A DNA stretch of 64,000 nucleotides, taken from positions 248,001-312,000 of the forward strand of contig NZ_CP118747.1 of the NCBI RefSeq assembly GCF_030996345.1, read 5' to 3'. Positions 1 through 6,597 of this stretch are shown here, piece by piece. The position numbers were made by a program, and so were the translations under genes. Each line of letters starts with the position of its first letter. Position 1 is the first letter of the stretch. Origin of the DNA: Acidithiobacillus sp. AMEEHan. GTDB lineage: Bacteria > Pseudomonadota > Gammaproteobacteria > Acidithiobacillales > Acidithiobacillaceae. The notes under the pieces are model-generated. The model searched no databases. It was not told where the DNA came from and saw only the letters and a program-made list of their open reading frames with translations.

Positions 1-208
1 AGTTGCTCATCTGTGCGGAAATCTTCTTGCCGCCGGGGGTTTGCATCTGCCGCAGTGGTGCCTGCAGAAAGATTCCCTGGATCAGTTCCAGCAACAGCGG
101 AGCCTCTTCCCTGGCCCAGTGACGCAAAATCACTGCGCTGGGTTCCAGCAGTTCCTTTTCTGAGGGTGGCGGCAAAAGTTCATCGAATAAATCCGCTGTT
201 CCGCGCAT
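1..208 (-). CDS. alkB: AlkB-like 2OG-Fe(II) DNA repair dioxygenase (5' part only)
   Basis: Reading leftward from an ATG at 208, the first 69 residues run off the window edge. They begin MRGTADLFDELLPP and contain PSAVILRHWA and APLRQMQTPGGKKISAQMSN. This closely follows the E. coli AlkB N-terminus, where the same spacing gives GAVILRRFA and SPFRQMVTPGGYTMSVAMTN. AlkB oxidatively removes 1-methyladenine and 3-methylcytosine lesions from DNA and RNA, using Fe(II) and 2-oxoglutarate. The nucleotide-recognition lid segment (RQM.TPGG) is visible. The HxD...H iron ligands would lie outside the window, so catalytic integrity cannot be judged. Confidence 0.85.
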   Translation of the reverse strand, partial: MRGTADLFDELLPPPSEKELLEPSAVILRHWAREEAPLLLELIQGIFLQAPLRQMQTPGGKKISAQMSN

Positions 209-297
209 CGTCGCTCCGCCGAGTCAGTACCGATGCAGTATGTTAGCGGAAAGACTGACCTGGGTACCGCATTAGCAATAATACCCTGCCGTTCTCG

Positions 298-906
298 TTA
301 CTCGGGACGTTGGAAGATGGCCCCGTAGTGGAACGGGGGTAGTTCGACGACGCGGAGCAAGCGCAAGCCCGCAGCTTCGACGAGGGAGCGCACTTGCTCT
401 GGCGTCATTCGCAGCTCTGTACGTGGCCCACGAGGCTGCCCGAGAACCGTCGTTTCTTCTCGTGGGCGGGCATGCCAGTTGACGATGGCAAATAGCCCAC
501 CAGGCTTCAGCACAGCCGCTACTTCTCGGGCGAGTGCCGTCTGCTGCGGTACGCCATGGAAGGTATTTGCCAGTAGACAATAGTCCACGGGCTCGCTAAG
601 TAGTTGCCCAAGATGCATGGCGTCGCCGTGGAGAAAGCTGCAATTCCCTGTTTCTAAACAGCGATTGCGTGTTTGCTGCAACAACTCTTCATCGAGATCA
701 AAACCAATAACCTTGCCGGTCGCGACCTGCTGCGCGAGGGGCAGAGTGAAATATCCATTGCCACAGCAGAGGTCCAGCACCGACATCCCAGCCTCGACAC
801 CCAACTCCCTGATGACCCCTCGGGGATCAGGCCATAAAGCCTGCCACCAGTCAGGGTCTGGCATCCCGGTGGCCGGGAAGAAATTCGCTTGCTCTGTCAT
901 CTCCAC
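298..906 (-). CDS. Class I SAM-dependent methyltransferase
   Basis: A 202-residue protein with a Rossmann-type methyltransferase core. Motif I is VLDLCCGNGYFTLPLA at about residues 43-58, the acidic end of strand 2 is VIGFDLDEE, motif IV is DYCLLANTFHG, and motif post-I/V is VLKPGGLFAIVNWH. The sequence resembles the UbiE/Methyltransf_11 group of small-molecule methyltransferases. The substrate is unknown. It lies between alkB and arsB on the same strand. Given the ars neighbourhood an arsenite methyltransferase was considered, but ArsM needs several conserved cysteines and only the CC of motif I, C83 and C90 and one more Cys are seen here, not in the ArsM pattern. Start ATG at 906; a second in-frame ATG lies two codons in. 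Confidence 0.75.
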   Translation of the reverse strand: MEMTEQANFFPATGMPDPDWWQALWPDPRGVIRELGVEAGMSVLDLCCGNGYFTLPLAQQVATGKVIGFDLDEELLQQTRNRCLETGNCSFLHGDAMHLGQLLSEPVDYCLLANTFHGVPQQTALAREVAAVLKPGGLFAIVNWHARPREETTVLGQPRGPRTELRMTPEQVRSLVEAAGLRLLRVVELPPFHYGAIFQRPE

Positions 907-939
907 TCCCGTGCGCAGGTTTTATTGCGAATTTTGGTA

Positions 940-962
940 CCGCTCACTCTAAGGATGAGCGG
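940..962 (-). terminator. Possible hairpin downstream of arsB
   Basis: A perfect 7-bp inverted repeat (CCGCTCA at 940-946 and TGAGCGG at 956-962) with a 9-nt loop lies about 70 bp past the arsB stop. No T-run follows, so it may only be a weak terminator or an mRNA-stabilising hairpin. Confidence 0.3.
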
Positions 963-1030
963 AAGCGCGCAACAATCTTTACCCCATTTCCGTCCGGCGA
1001 AAAGTACCCATGCCGACTCTAGCTCTTGGA

Positions 1031-2338
1031 TCAAGCGAGTGCCAGCCAGCCGGCCAGGGCTAGTAGCGTCAGCAGCAGCACCGGCGGGGTGATCAGGAGG
1101 CCAGTTTTCATGTACTGCCCCCAGGTGACGGTAGTGCCTTTGCGCGCCAGCACGTGCAGCCAGAGAAGGGTAGCAAGGCTACCGATGGGGGTAAACTTGG
1201 GCCCGAGATCGCAGCCGATGATATTGGCGTAGATCATGATTTCCCGCAGGGCTGGGTCGGTGGCTGCGGGCAAATGGTGAATGGCCAGCGCCCCTACGAG
1301 CACGGCGGGCATATTGTTCATGACGGAGGAGAGAAGGGCGGCCAGGAAACCGGTGCCGACGGCGCTTGCCACCGCCCCATGGCTGGCAAAGAAGGCGAGG
1401 GCCTGACTGACGTAATCCGTGAGCCCGGCATTGCGCAGCCCGTAGACCACCAGGTACATCCCCAGGCTGAAGATGACGATCTGCCAGGGCGCTTCGTGCA
1501 GAACTTTGCGCACGGGAATCTGGGCGCCGCGCCCCCCTTGCCACCAGCGGCCCGCCAAGGCCAGTAGGAGCAGCGCCCCGGTCCCGGTCACTGCCGATAC
1601 TGGCACCTGCCATTGCGCCGTTACGAAGTAGGCCAACAGCAGTAGCCCCAAGACCGGGAAAGCAGCGCGGAACACCAGGGGGTCCTTGATGGCCGTATGT
1701 GCCGCGGGCAGATGCTCCGTCGGATAGCGGGCAGGAAGCGCGCGCCGAAAAGCAAGCCAGAGCACGAGCAAGGTCGCAGCCAGGGAGACGAGATCGACGG
1801 GGACCATGACCCAGGCGTAGCGGTCGAAAGAGATGTTGAAGTAATTGGCGCTGACGATGTTCACCAGATTGGAGATCATCAGCGGCAGGCTGGTGGTGTC
1901 GGCAACGAAGCCGGTGGCAATGACGAAGGCAAAGGTGGCGGTGGGGGAGAAATCCAGGCGCAGCAAAATGGCCATGACGATGGGGGTGAGCAGAAGCGCG
2001 GCGCCATCATTGGCGAAGACGGCAGCAATTGCCGCCCCGAGTAGGATGATCAAGGGAAACAGCAAGCGACCCTTGCCGCCGCCCCAACGCGCTACGTGCA
2101 GCGCCGCCCAATGAAAGAACCCCGCCTCGTCGAGAAGGAGGGAAATGATGATCAAAGCGACGAAGGTGAAGGTTGCATCCCAGACGATATGCCAGACCAC
2201 AGGGATGTCCTGCCAGGTGATGACCCCGGTAGCCAGGGCGAGCAGTGCGCCCCCCGTTGCGCTCCAGCCGATTTGCAAGCCGCGCGGCTGCCAGATGACC
2301 AAGATCAGGGTGACGAGGAAGATGGCAAGGGCAAGCAT
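1031..2338 (-). CDS. arsB: Arsenite efflux transporter, ArsB family
   Basis: A 435-residue, very hydrophobic protein of about the E. coli ArsB length (429). It expels As(III) and Sb(III) across the inner membrane, driven by the proton motive force or by ArsA. Family signatures visible include [33 protein letters not shown] and a C-terminal [20 protein letters not shown]. The reading frame is open upstream to 2605, but the ATG at 2338 is chosen because ArsB homology begins there and AGGAAAAGG precedes it. It is transcribed divergently from arsR-arsC across a 94-bp shared control region. No arsA gene is present in the window. Confidence 0.95.
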   Translation of the reverse strand: MLALAIFLVTLILVIWQPRGLQIGWSATGGALLALATGVITWQDIPVVWHIVWDATFTFVALIIISLLLDEAGFFHWAALHVARWGGGKGRLLFPLIILLGAAIAAVFANDGAALLLTPIVMAILLRLDFSPTATFAFVIATGFVADTTSLPLMISNLVNIVSANYFNISFDRYAWVMVPVDLVSLAATLLVLWLAFRRALPARYPTEHLPAAHTAIKDPLVFRAAFPVLGLLLLAYFVTAQWQVPVSAVTGTGALLLLALAGRWWQGGRGAQIPVRKVLHEAPWQIVIFSLGMYLVVYGLRNAGLTDYVSQALAFFASHGAVASAVGTGFLAALLSSVMNNMPAVLVGALAIHHLPAATDPALREIMIYANIIGCDLGPKFTPIGSLATLLWLHVLARKGTTVTWGQYMKTGLLITPPVLLLTLLALAGWLALA

Positions 2339-2374
2339 TTCGGTACCTTTTCCTGTGGATGCAAGCGATGCAGT

Positions 2375-2415
2375 AGTCTTGACGAAGCCTGCTTTCTTGT
2401 CAATACTACAAGAAA
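2375..2415. promoter_or_regulatory. Divergent arsB/arsR promoters with a shared ArsR operator palindrome
   Basis: In the 94 bp between arsB and arsR two sigma70-type promoters can be placed face to face. For arsR, TTGACG (2379-2384), 17 bp, then AATACT (2402-2407). For arsB on the minus strand, TTGACA (2403-2398), 17 bp, then AAGACT (2380-2375). Each -10 overlaps the other's -35. A perfect inverted repeat with 8-bp arms TTTCTTGT (2393-2400) and ACAAGAAA (2408-2415), separated by 7 bp, covers the arsR -10 and the arsB -35. Assignment to ArsR is inference from position. Confidence 0.6.
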
Positions 2416-2432
2416 CATTCGCGGATTGAATC

Positions 2433-2801
2433 ATGAACGAGTCACTGCAGTCCTCTCGCATCGTCGCCCAGCTCGAGGCCCTCGCCTCGCCGGTGCGCCT
2501 CAAAATCTTCCGCCTGCTGGTGCAGCAGGAACCCCTTGGGCTCTTCTCTGGAGAGATTGCCGAACACCTGGGCCAAGCCCATAACGGGATTTCCTTCCAT
2601 CTCAAGACCTTGCAACATGCGGAGCTGGTGACGGTGGCGCAGGAAGGGCGCCACCACCGCTACCGTGCGCAAATGCCCGTGGTTCGCGCCCTGGTCGCCT
2701 ACCTCACGGAAAACTGCTGCCAGGGAACCCAGTCCTGCACCGTGAAAGGCAAGGATACCCCTGAGCAAACTTCTTCCCCCCAACGGAGATCTGCGCCATG
2801 A
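2433..2801 (+). CDS. arsR: ArsR/SmtB-family arsenite-responsive repressor, atypical metal site
   Basis: A 122-residue winged-helix repressor. The core runs from about residue 9 to 92 ([16 protein letters not shown], then the recognition region [17 protein letters not shown] and wing EGRHHRYRA). The usual alpha-3 metal motif ELCVCDL is absent; the equivalent segment is [12 protein letters not shown]. Instead three cysteines lie in the C-terminal tail at C95, C96 and C102 ([10 protein letters not shown]). These match the As(III) site established for the A. ferrooxidans ArsR, described as a convergently evolved site. It should bind the divergent ars promoter region and release on As(III) or Sb(III). 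The stop overlaps the arsC start (ATGA), so the two are translationally coupled. Confidence 0.95.
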   Translation: MNESLQSSRIVAQLEALASPVRLKIFRLLVQQEPLGLFSGEIAEHLGQAHNGISFHLKTLQHAELVTVAQEGRHHRYRAQMPVVRALVAYLTENCCQGTQSCTVKGKDTPEQTSSPQRRSAP

Positions 2802-3289
2802 AGACCCCAGAAGTCCTCTTTCTTTGTACCGGCAATGCCTGCCGCTCCATCCTCGCCGAAGTCACCCTGAATGGCTTGGCGCAAGGAAAGTTGCATGCCA
2901 TCAGTGCCGGCAGCCATCCCGCTGGCTACGTCCATCCCCGCAGCATCGCGCTTCTGCAACGCGAGGGCTTTGCGACGGAGGGGCTCTCCAGCAAGTCTTG
3001 GGATGATCTCCCCAGCGCGCCGGACATCGTCATTACCGTCTGCGCCAGTGCCGCCGGAGAAACCTGCCCCGCCTACCTCGGCCCCGCCATCCGCGCCCAC
3101 TGGGGGGTGGAGGATCCCGCCAAGGCAACGGGCACTGAAGCCGAAATCGAGGCGGCCTTCGACACTGCCTACCGCATCCTGCGTCATCGTATCGAGGCCC
3201 TGTTGGCGCTTCCCGTTGCCGAGCTTCTCGAGAAGGATCCCAAAGGGCTGCACCGGGAATTGGAACGCATCGGTCATCTGGAGGCCTGA
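2798..3289 (+). CDS. arsC: Arsenate reductase, low-molecular-weight phosphatase fold
   Basis: A 163-residue LMW-PTP-like ArsC that reduces arsenate to arsenite for export by ArsB. The CX5R loop is C10-TGNAC-R16, followed by S17. The redox relay cysteines are C82 and C90 (VCASAAGETCPAYLG), equivalent to C82/C89 of the pI258 enzyme. This suggests the thioredoxin-coupled type and not the glutaredoxin-coupled R773 type. The protein is about 30 residues longer than pI258 ArsC, with an extra charged C-terminal helix (EALLALPVAELLEKDPKGLHRELERI). It overlaps arsR by 4 bp and lies 9 bp before the VOC gene. Confidence 0.93.
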   Translation: MKTPEVLFLCTGNACRSILAEVTLNGLAQGKLHAISAGSHPAGYVHPRSIALLQREGFATEGLSSKSWDDLPSAPDIVITVCASAAGETCPAYLGPAIRAHWGVEDPAKATGTEAEIEAAFDTAYRILRHRIEALLALPVAELLEKDPKGLHRELERIGHLEA

Positions 3290-3298
3290 GGAGAAGAA

Positions 3299-3775
3299 AT
3301 GTCAGCAATGGATACTATCTTGGTTCCGGATACCCAGGAGTTTCACCTGAGCTTCCGGGTGAGCGACCTTGCCCAGAGCACGGCCTTTTATCGGCAATTC
3401 TTGGGTGTGGAGCCCAAACAGCAGACGGCGCGCTTCAGCACCTTCATCGTCCCGGATCTGCGCCTCAATCTGGTGATTCTGGTCAACGATCGCGAAGAGC
3501 CCCTGGATACCTATAGTCTCTACCACGTGGGCCTGGGGGTCGGCAGCAAGGCGGCGGTGATCGAGACCTACCATCGCGCCGTTGCCGCGGGTGCGGAAGT
3601 GGTCAAGCCGCCGCGCAGTACCTGGCGCGGTACCCCCCTACACGAACTCTGGCTGCGCGATCCCACCGGCTACCTGCTCGAGATCTACGCCCGCATGACC
3701 CCCGAGGAACTCGCCCAGATGCCCGCCGACCAGGAACCGATCTATTTGGTGCCGGGAACCGCCCCGCAAGTTTGA
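3299..3775 (+). CDS. VOC-superfamily (glyoxalase/ArsI-like) protein of the ars operon
   Basis: A 158-residue vicinal-oxygen-chelate protein. The N-terminal module (FHLSFRVSDLAQSTAFYRQF, then GVEPKQQTARF) resembles the ArsI/CadI C-As lyase group. Probable metal ligands are H16, H76 (YHVGLGV) and E128 (YLLEIYA). ArsI binds trivalent organoarsenicals through a cysteine pair before the last strand; here the matching stretch is PRSTWRGTPLHELWLRD and the whole protein contains no cysteine. It could be a dioxygenase-like enzyme on another substrate, or an ArsI relative with altered chemistry. Start ATG at 3299 (a second Met at 3308), preceded by GAGGAG. It is probably in the arsRC transcript. Confidence 0.75.
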   Translation: MSAMDTILVPDTQEFHLSFRVSDLAQSTAFYRQFLGVEPKQQTARFSTFIVPDLRLNLVILVNDREEPLDTYSLYHVGLGVGSKAAVIETYHRAVAAGAEVVKPPRSTWRGTPLHELWLRDPTGYLLEIYARMTPEELAQMPADQEPIYLVPGTAPQV

Positions 3776-3799
3776 ACGGCCACGAAAACGGCGTAGGCT

Positions 3800-3821
3800 T
3801 TGCCCTCTGAGAGGAGGGCAA
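3800..3821 (+). promoter_or_regulatory. Hairpin covering the ribosome-binding site of the sigma-factor gene
   Basis: TTGCCCTC (3800-3807) and GAGGGCAA (3814-3821) form a perfect 8-bp stem with a 6-nt loop. The Shine-Dalgarno sequence GAGGAGGG for the ATG at 3827 lies in the loop and 3' arm. The fold would hide the ribosome-binding site, and it lies 24 bp after the VOC stop. It could act as a translational switch or as a weak terminator; there is no T-run. Confidence 0.5.
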
Positions 3822-3826
3822 GAGTC

Positions 3827-4414
3827 ATGGGTGAGGGAGATGCTCTGTCGGAAGGCGCTGTACCCTGCGCCTTGCTGGCCTGGCAGCAGACGGAACGGGA
3901 GCTGCACAGCTTTTTGCGGCGCGAGCTCTCCGCTTTGGCCGATCCTTGGGAGGCCGATGATCTCTTGCATGAAATCTTTTTGCGCCTTCTCCGTCAGGGA
4001 GGGCGCTTTTGTGCAGTGGAAAACACCCGCGCCTGGCTCTTTCAGGTGGCGCGCAATCTTTTGGTGGATTACCAACGCCGCGCCCGCCCCAGCTCTGAAT
4101 TGAGCGAAGATCTTGCGATGGAGTCGGAAGAGCCATCACCTTTGGCCGAATTGGCAGAATGCCTTCCGGTGGCCATGGCCGGCTTGTCCGATGAGGATCG
4201 CGACGCCATCACCCAGTGTGATCTCTCCGGGCTGGGGCAGGCGGAGTACGCCCGCTCCCTCGGCCTCTCTCTGCCTGCCGTCAAGTCGCGGCTGCAACGC
4301 GCCCGCGCCCGCCTTCGCGCCGAATTGCTGGATCATTGCGGTGTGCGTTTCCATCCCGATACCGGCCAAGTTTGTTGCCACGGCAGTTTTACTGCCAAAC
4401 GAGGCAAAGGCTAG
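3827..4414 (+). CDS. ECF-type (SigZ-like) sigma-70 family factor
   Basis: A 195-residue alternative sigma factor. Region 2 spans about residues 20-88: SALADPWEADDLLHEIFLRL, then ENTRAWLFQVARNLLVDYQRR. Region 4 spans about 113-165: LSDEDRDAI..., GLGQAEYARSLGLSLPAVKS and RLQRARARLRAEL. A 30-residue tail carries C171, C183 and C184 (HCGVRFHPDTGQVCCHG), which might bind metal or sense redox (inference). The ATG at 3827 is chosen over an upstream TTG at 3800 because GAGGAGGG lies 7-9 bp upstream of it. No anti-sigma gene is adjacent. The following genes (Tat protein, CMD protein, channel) are likely its targets or operon partners. Confidence 0.85.
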   Translation: MGEGDALSEGAVPCALLAWQQTERELHSFLRRELSALADPWEADDLLHEIFLRLLRQGGRFCAVENTRAWLFQVARNLLVDYQRRARPSSELSEDLAMESEEPSPLAELAECLPVAMAGLSDEDRDAITQCDLSGLGQAEYARSLGLSLPAVKSRLQRARARLRAELLDHCGVRFHPDTGQVCCHGSFTAKRGKG

Positions 4415-4524
4415 GCGCGCGGGCTGCGCATCCCCCAGCCGCCGCGCGGCAAGCGATCCGCCCTGCATCTTTTTCGAATATCCTGCGTCTACCTGCTGTC
4501 GACCAAAACATGGAGGAGACTTTC

Positions 4525-5493
4525 ATGGATCGGAGAAGATTTTTGTTGACCGGCGCCGTTGCGGGCTCGGGGGTGCTCTTATCGCCCCTTGGCATTGCCG
4601 GGATGGGACAAGGAGCGCAGGTACGGGAGTACGCGGCTTTTCCGCAGAGTTATGTGGTCGAGTTTCGGGTGCCACCGCCGCAACAGGAAGCTACGGTGGC
4701 AGCCGTCGCCAATCTCGTGCAAGAGCTCTCCGCGCAGAAAGGCTTTTTAGGCGCGACCCTCAAGCAGATGCAGGGGGAGTCCACCATGGTCAAGAATTAT
4801 CCACCAGTACTCAAGGGGATGCTGGCGCAGGCTGACGTTGATGCGAGCAAAGCAGGTCGCTTGCCCTATTTCAACGTGCTGCTGCTGCGCTTTGCGCAGC
4901 AAGAACTGTTGCCGCGGGCGCAACTGGATGGCTGGGTGCAGAATCGGCTTACTCCGTTGCTACGATTCACTCCTCCGGGCGCAACCGAATCTGCAGAGTT
5001 TCTGCCCTTGACCGGGATTTACGCGTCGCTGATTGCTGGTGATCGCGAGGCCATCTACTCCACGACCGATGCCATCGCCGGATTCCTCGCGCGGCAGGAA
5101 GACCAACCCAGCAAGAGTTGGGTGACCGTCATCAATCATGTCGCCGTACCCGACAGCGTGCGGGAGGAGCTGGAAGCCAAGGTGGCGCCCTTGCTGCAGG
5201 TGGCGCAAAACACCTACGAGCCCAAGGATGATCCCAATGGTCTGGGGCGTCCCGGCAGTCGGGACAACAGTGACTATCGCAAGGCGGTGAGCACCGAGAT
5301 TCTGGTCAATACCGAGCCCAACGGTGCGTTGCGCAGTTATCTGATGCACGGCGTCTGGGAATCGGTCTGGGATCACGAAAACTCCCACCTGGATCCTCGT
5401 TTCCAACAGTCCTTTATGGCAGTGGCGCCGTATGTGGTCTCCGGCCCGGTGGAGCCTTTCTACCACACCTTGTACTTGCAGAATCGCGTCTAA
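4525..5493 (+). CDS. Tat-signal exported protein of unknown function
   Basis: A 322-residue protein beginning MDRRRFLLTGAVAGSG, a twin-arginine signal (RRRFLL) followed by a hydrophobic stretch ending near GIAGMG. This implies export of a folded, possibly cofactor-bearing protein to the periplasm. The mature part has no family I recognise with confidence. The first 100 residues (YVVEFRVPPPQQEATVAAV and QELSAQKGFLGATLKQ) vaguely recall antibiotic-biosynthesis-monooxygenase (dimeric ferredoxin-like) folds. The C-terminal half contains DHENSHLDPRFQQSF. The start is set by GGAGGAG ten bases before the ATG at 4525. It lies between the sigma factor and the CMD-family gene, 30 bp upstream of the latter. 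Confidence 0.6.
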   Translation: MDRRRFLLTGAVAGSGVLLSPLGIAGMGQGAQVREYAAFPQSYVVEFRVPPPQQEATVAAVANLVQELSAQKGFLGATLKQMQGESTMVKNYPPVLKGMLAQADVDASKAGRLPYFNVLLLRFAQQELLPRAQLDGWVQNRLTPLLRFTPPGATESAEFLPLTGIYASLIAGDREAIYSTTDAIAGFLARQEDQPSKSWVTVINHVAVPDSVREELEAKVAPLLQVAQNTYEPKDDPNGLGRPGSRDNSDYRKAVSTEILVNTEPNGALRSYLMHGVWESVWDHENSHLDPRFQQSFMAVAPYVVSGPVEPFYHTLYLQNRV

Positions 5494-5523
5494 ACTACCT
5501 TTTGTACGTAGAGGAGAAATACC

Positions 5524-5904
5524 ATGTCGGAACAACAACGTCCCAGTCCAGAACAGATCATGGCCGGTATGCGTCAGGCCATGGGCCGAGTGCCGAGCGC
5601 CATCGAGAAGTCTGTAGGAGCCGATTCTGAGCTCATCCACGAGCATATGCGTTCGCGGGCCTTCGCCATGCCGGCGAACGGGGCTTTGGATGACGAAACG
5701 CGCACGCTGCTATATTTGGCTGCAGCCCTGGCCAGTTCCAGTCATGCCTGTGTACAGGCGATGGCGGATAAGATTGCCCAGCAGAAGATCCCTACCGATA
5801 AAGTCATTGAGACGGTGCGGATTGCCCGCTATGCGATGGCAACGCGGGTGATCGGCGATGCCGAGCCGGTATTTGCGATGCTGGGAGAGCGGGCTACGGA
5901 CTAG
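5524..5904 (+). CDS. Carboxymuconolactone decarboxylase / AhpD-like protein
   Basis: A 126-residue all-helical protein of the CMD/AhpD family size. The core TRTLLYLAAALASSSHACVQ (about residues 58-77) matches the family's active-site helix. The usual redox motif CxxC followed by His is reduced to SSHAC, leaving a single cysteine, so AhpD-type disulfide peroxidase chemistry is doubtful. GAGGAG precedes the ATG at 5524. Only 2 bp separate it from the channel gene, so the two are certainly co-transcribed. CMD-family genes are known partners of some ECF sigma factors (ECF41), which fits the neighbouring sigma gene, although that sigma factor lacks the ECF41 C-terminal domain. Confidence 0.75.
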   Translation: MSEQQRPSPEQIMAGMRQAMGRVPSAIEKSVGADSELIHEHMRSRAFAMPANGALDDETRTLLYLAAALASSSHACVQAMADKIAQQKIPTDKVIETVRIARYAMATRVIGDAEPVFAMLGERATD

Positions 5905-5906
5905 CG

Positions 5907-6527
5907 ATGGGGGCGTCGTTTCGCGAACGTGCCCAACGAGCAGCGGCGATGCGCGCCCGCATCATACCGCTGCTGCCTTTCGTTATCCCAAGCCTGCTGT
6001 TGCCCTTGCTTGCGGTAGATCTCTGGATGCATGCCGATCCAGCGTTCTTTGCGGAATATCGGGAAGATGTGCTATTTGCGCTGCTGATCTTTGTGGTTGC
6101 CGTGCGCTTCTTTCTCCTCGACCTTATGCTCTTCTATGTGTCGCGGTCGCGCCGATCTCTGCACATGGACCTGTTGCAGATCGTGTTTTTGTATCTGGAA
6201 GTCACGGCCGTGACCCTGTTCTACTTTGCGCTGCTCTATGAGTTTTTTGGGGTGTATCGTCTGTTCACCTACACCGGCCCCGACCTCGCGCAACATCTGT
6301 TGCGGCTGCAGGGCCATGACTTTGGGCTTGCCCTGTATGTTTCCATGGAGTTTTTTACCACCTTGGGGATCGGCGACTGGATCCCACGCACCCCCAACGC
6401 CATGTTGGCGGTGGGCATCGAGGCGCTCTTGGGTTTTGTGCAAAGCGGGGTGTTTTTTGCAGTGCTGATCTATGCCCATCAGGATCGTCGCGGACATCCG
6501 GAAGAGAAAGGAGAGCACAGCTCGTGA
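5907..6527 (+). CDS. Potassium-channel-like membrane protein
   Basis: A 206-residue inner-membrane protein with about five hydrophobic segments (about 20-40, 57-80, 90-112, 140-150 pore, 165-187). The segment EFFTTLGIGDWIPRTP followed by a final TM helix has the pore-loop / TxGxGD filter arrangement of ion-channel (Ion_trans_2) proteins. Here the filter reads T-L-G-I-G-D. The cytoplasmic tail is short and highly charged (HQDRRGHPEEKGEHSS), with no RCK domain. It probably conducts K+ (inference), a role that matters for inside-positive potential in acidophiles. It follows the CMD gene by 2 bp and its end overlaps the upstream open frame of the tolC-like gene. Confidence 0.7.
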   Translation: MGASFRERAQRAAAMRARIIPLLPFVIPSLLLPLLAVDLWMHADPAFFAEYREDVLFALLIFVVAVRFFLLDLMLFYVSRSRRSLHMDLLQIVFLYLEVTAVTLFYFALLYEFFGVYRLFTYTGPDLAQHLLRLQGHDFGLALYVSMEFFTTLGIGDWIPRTPNAMLAVGIEALLGFVQSGVFFAVLIYAHQDRRGHPEEKGEHSS

Positions 6528-6597
6528 AGATGGCCTCTCCATTCGCTATACTAACGACAAAGAGACGTGGATATCTTCCATGTCGCCAAGGAACGAG

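Noticed and set aside
298-906. Arsenite methyltransferase ArsM
   Set aside because: The conserved As(III)-binding cysteine arrangement of ArsM is not present.
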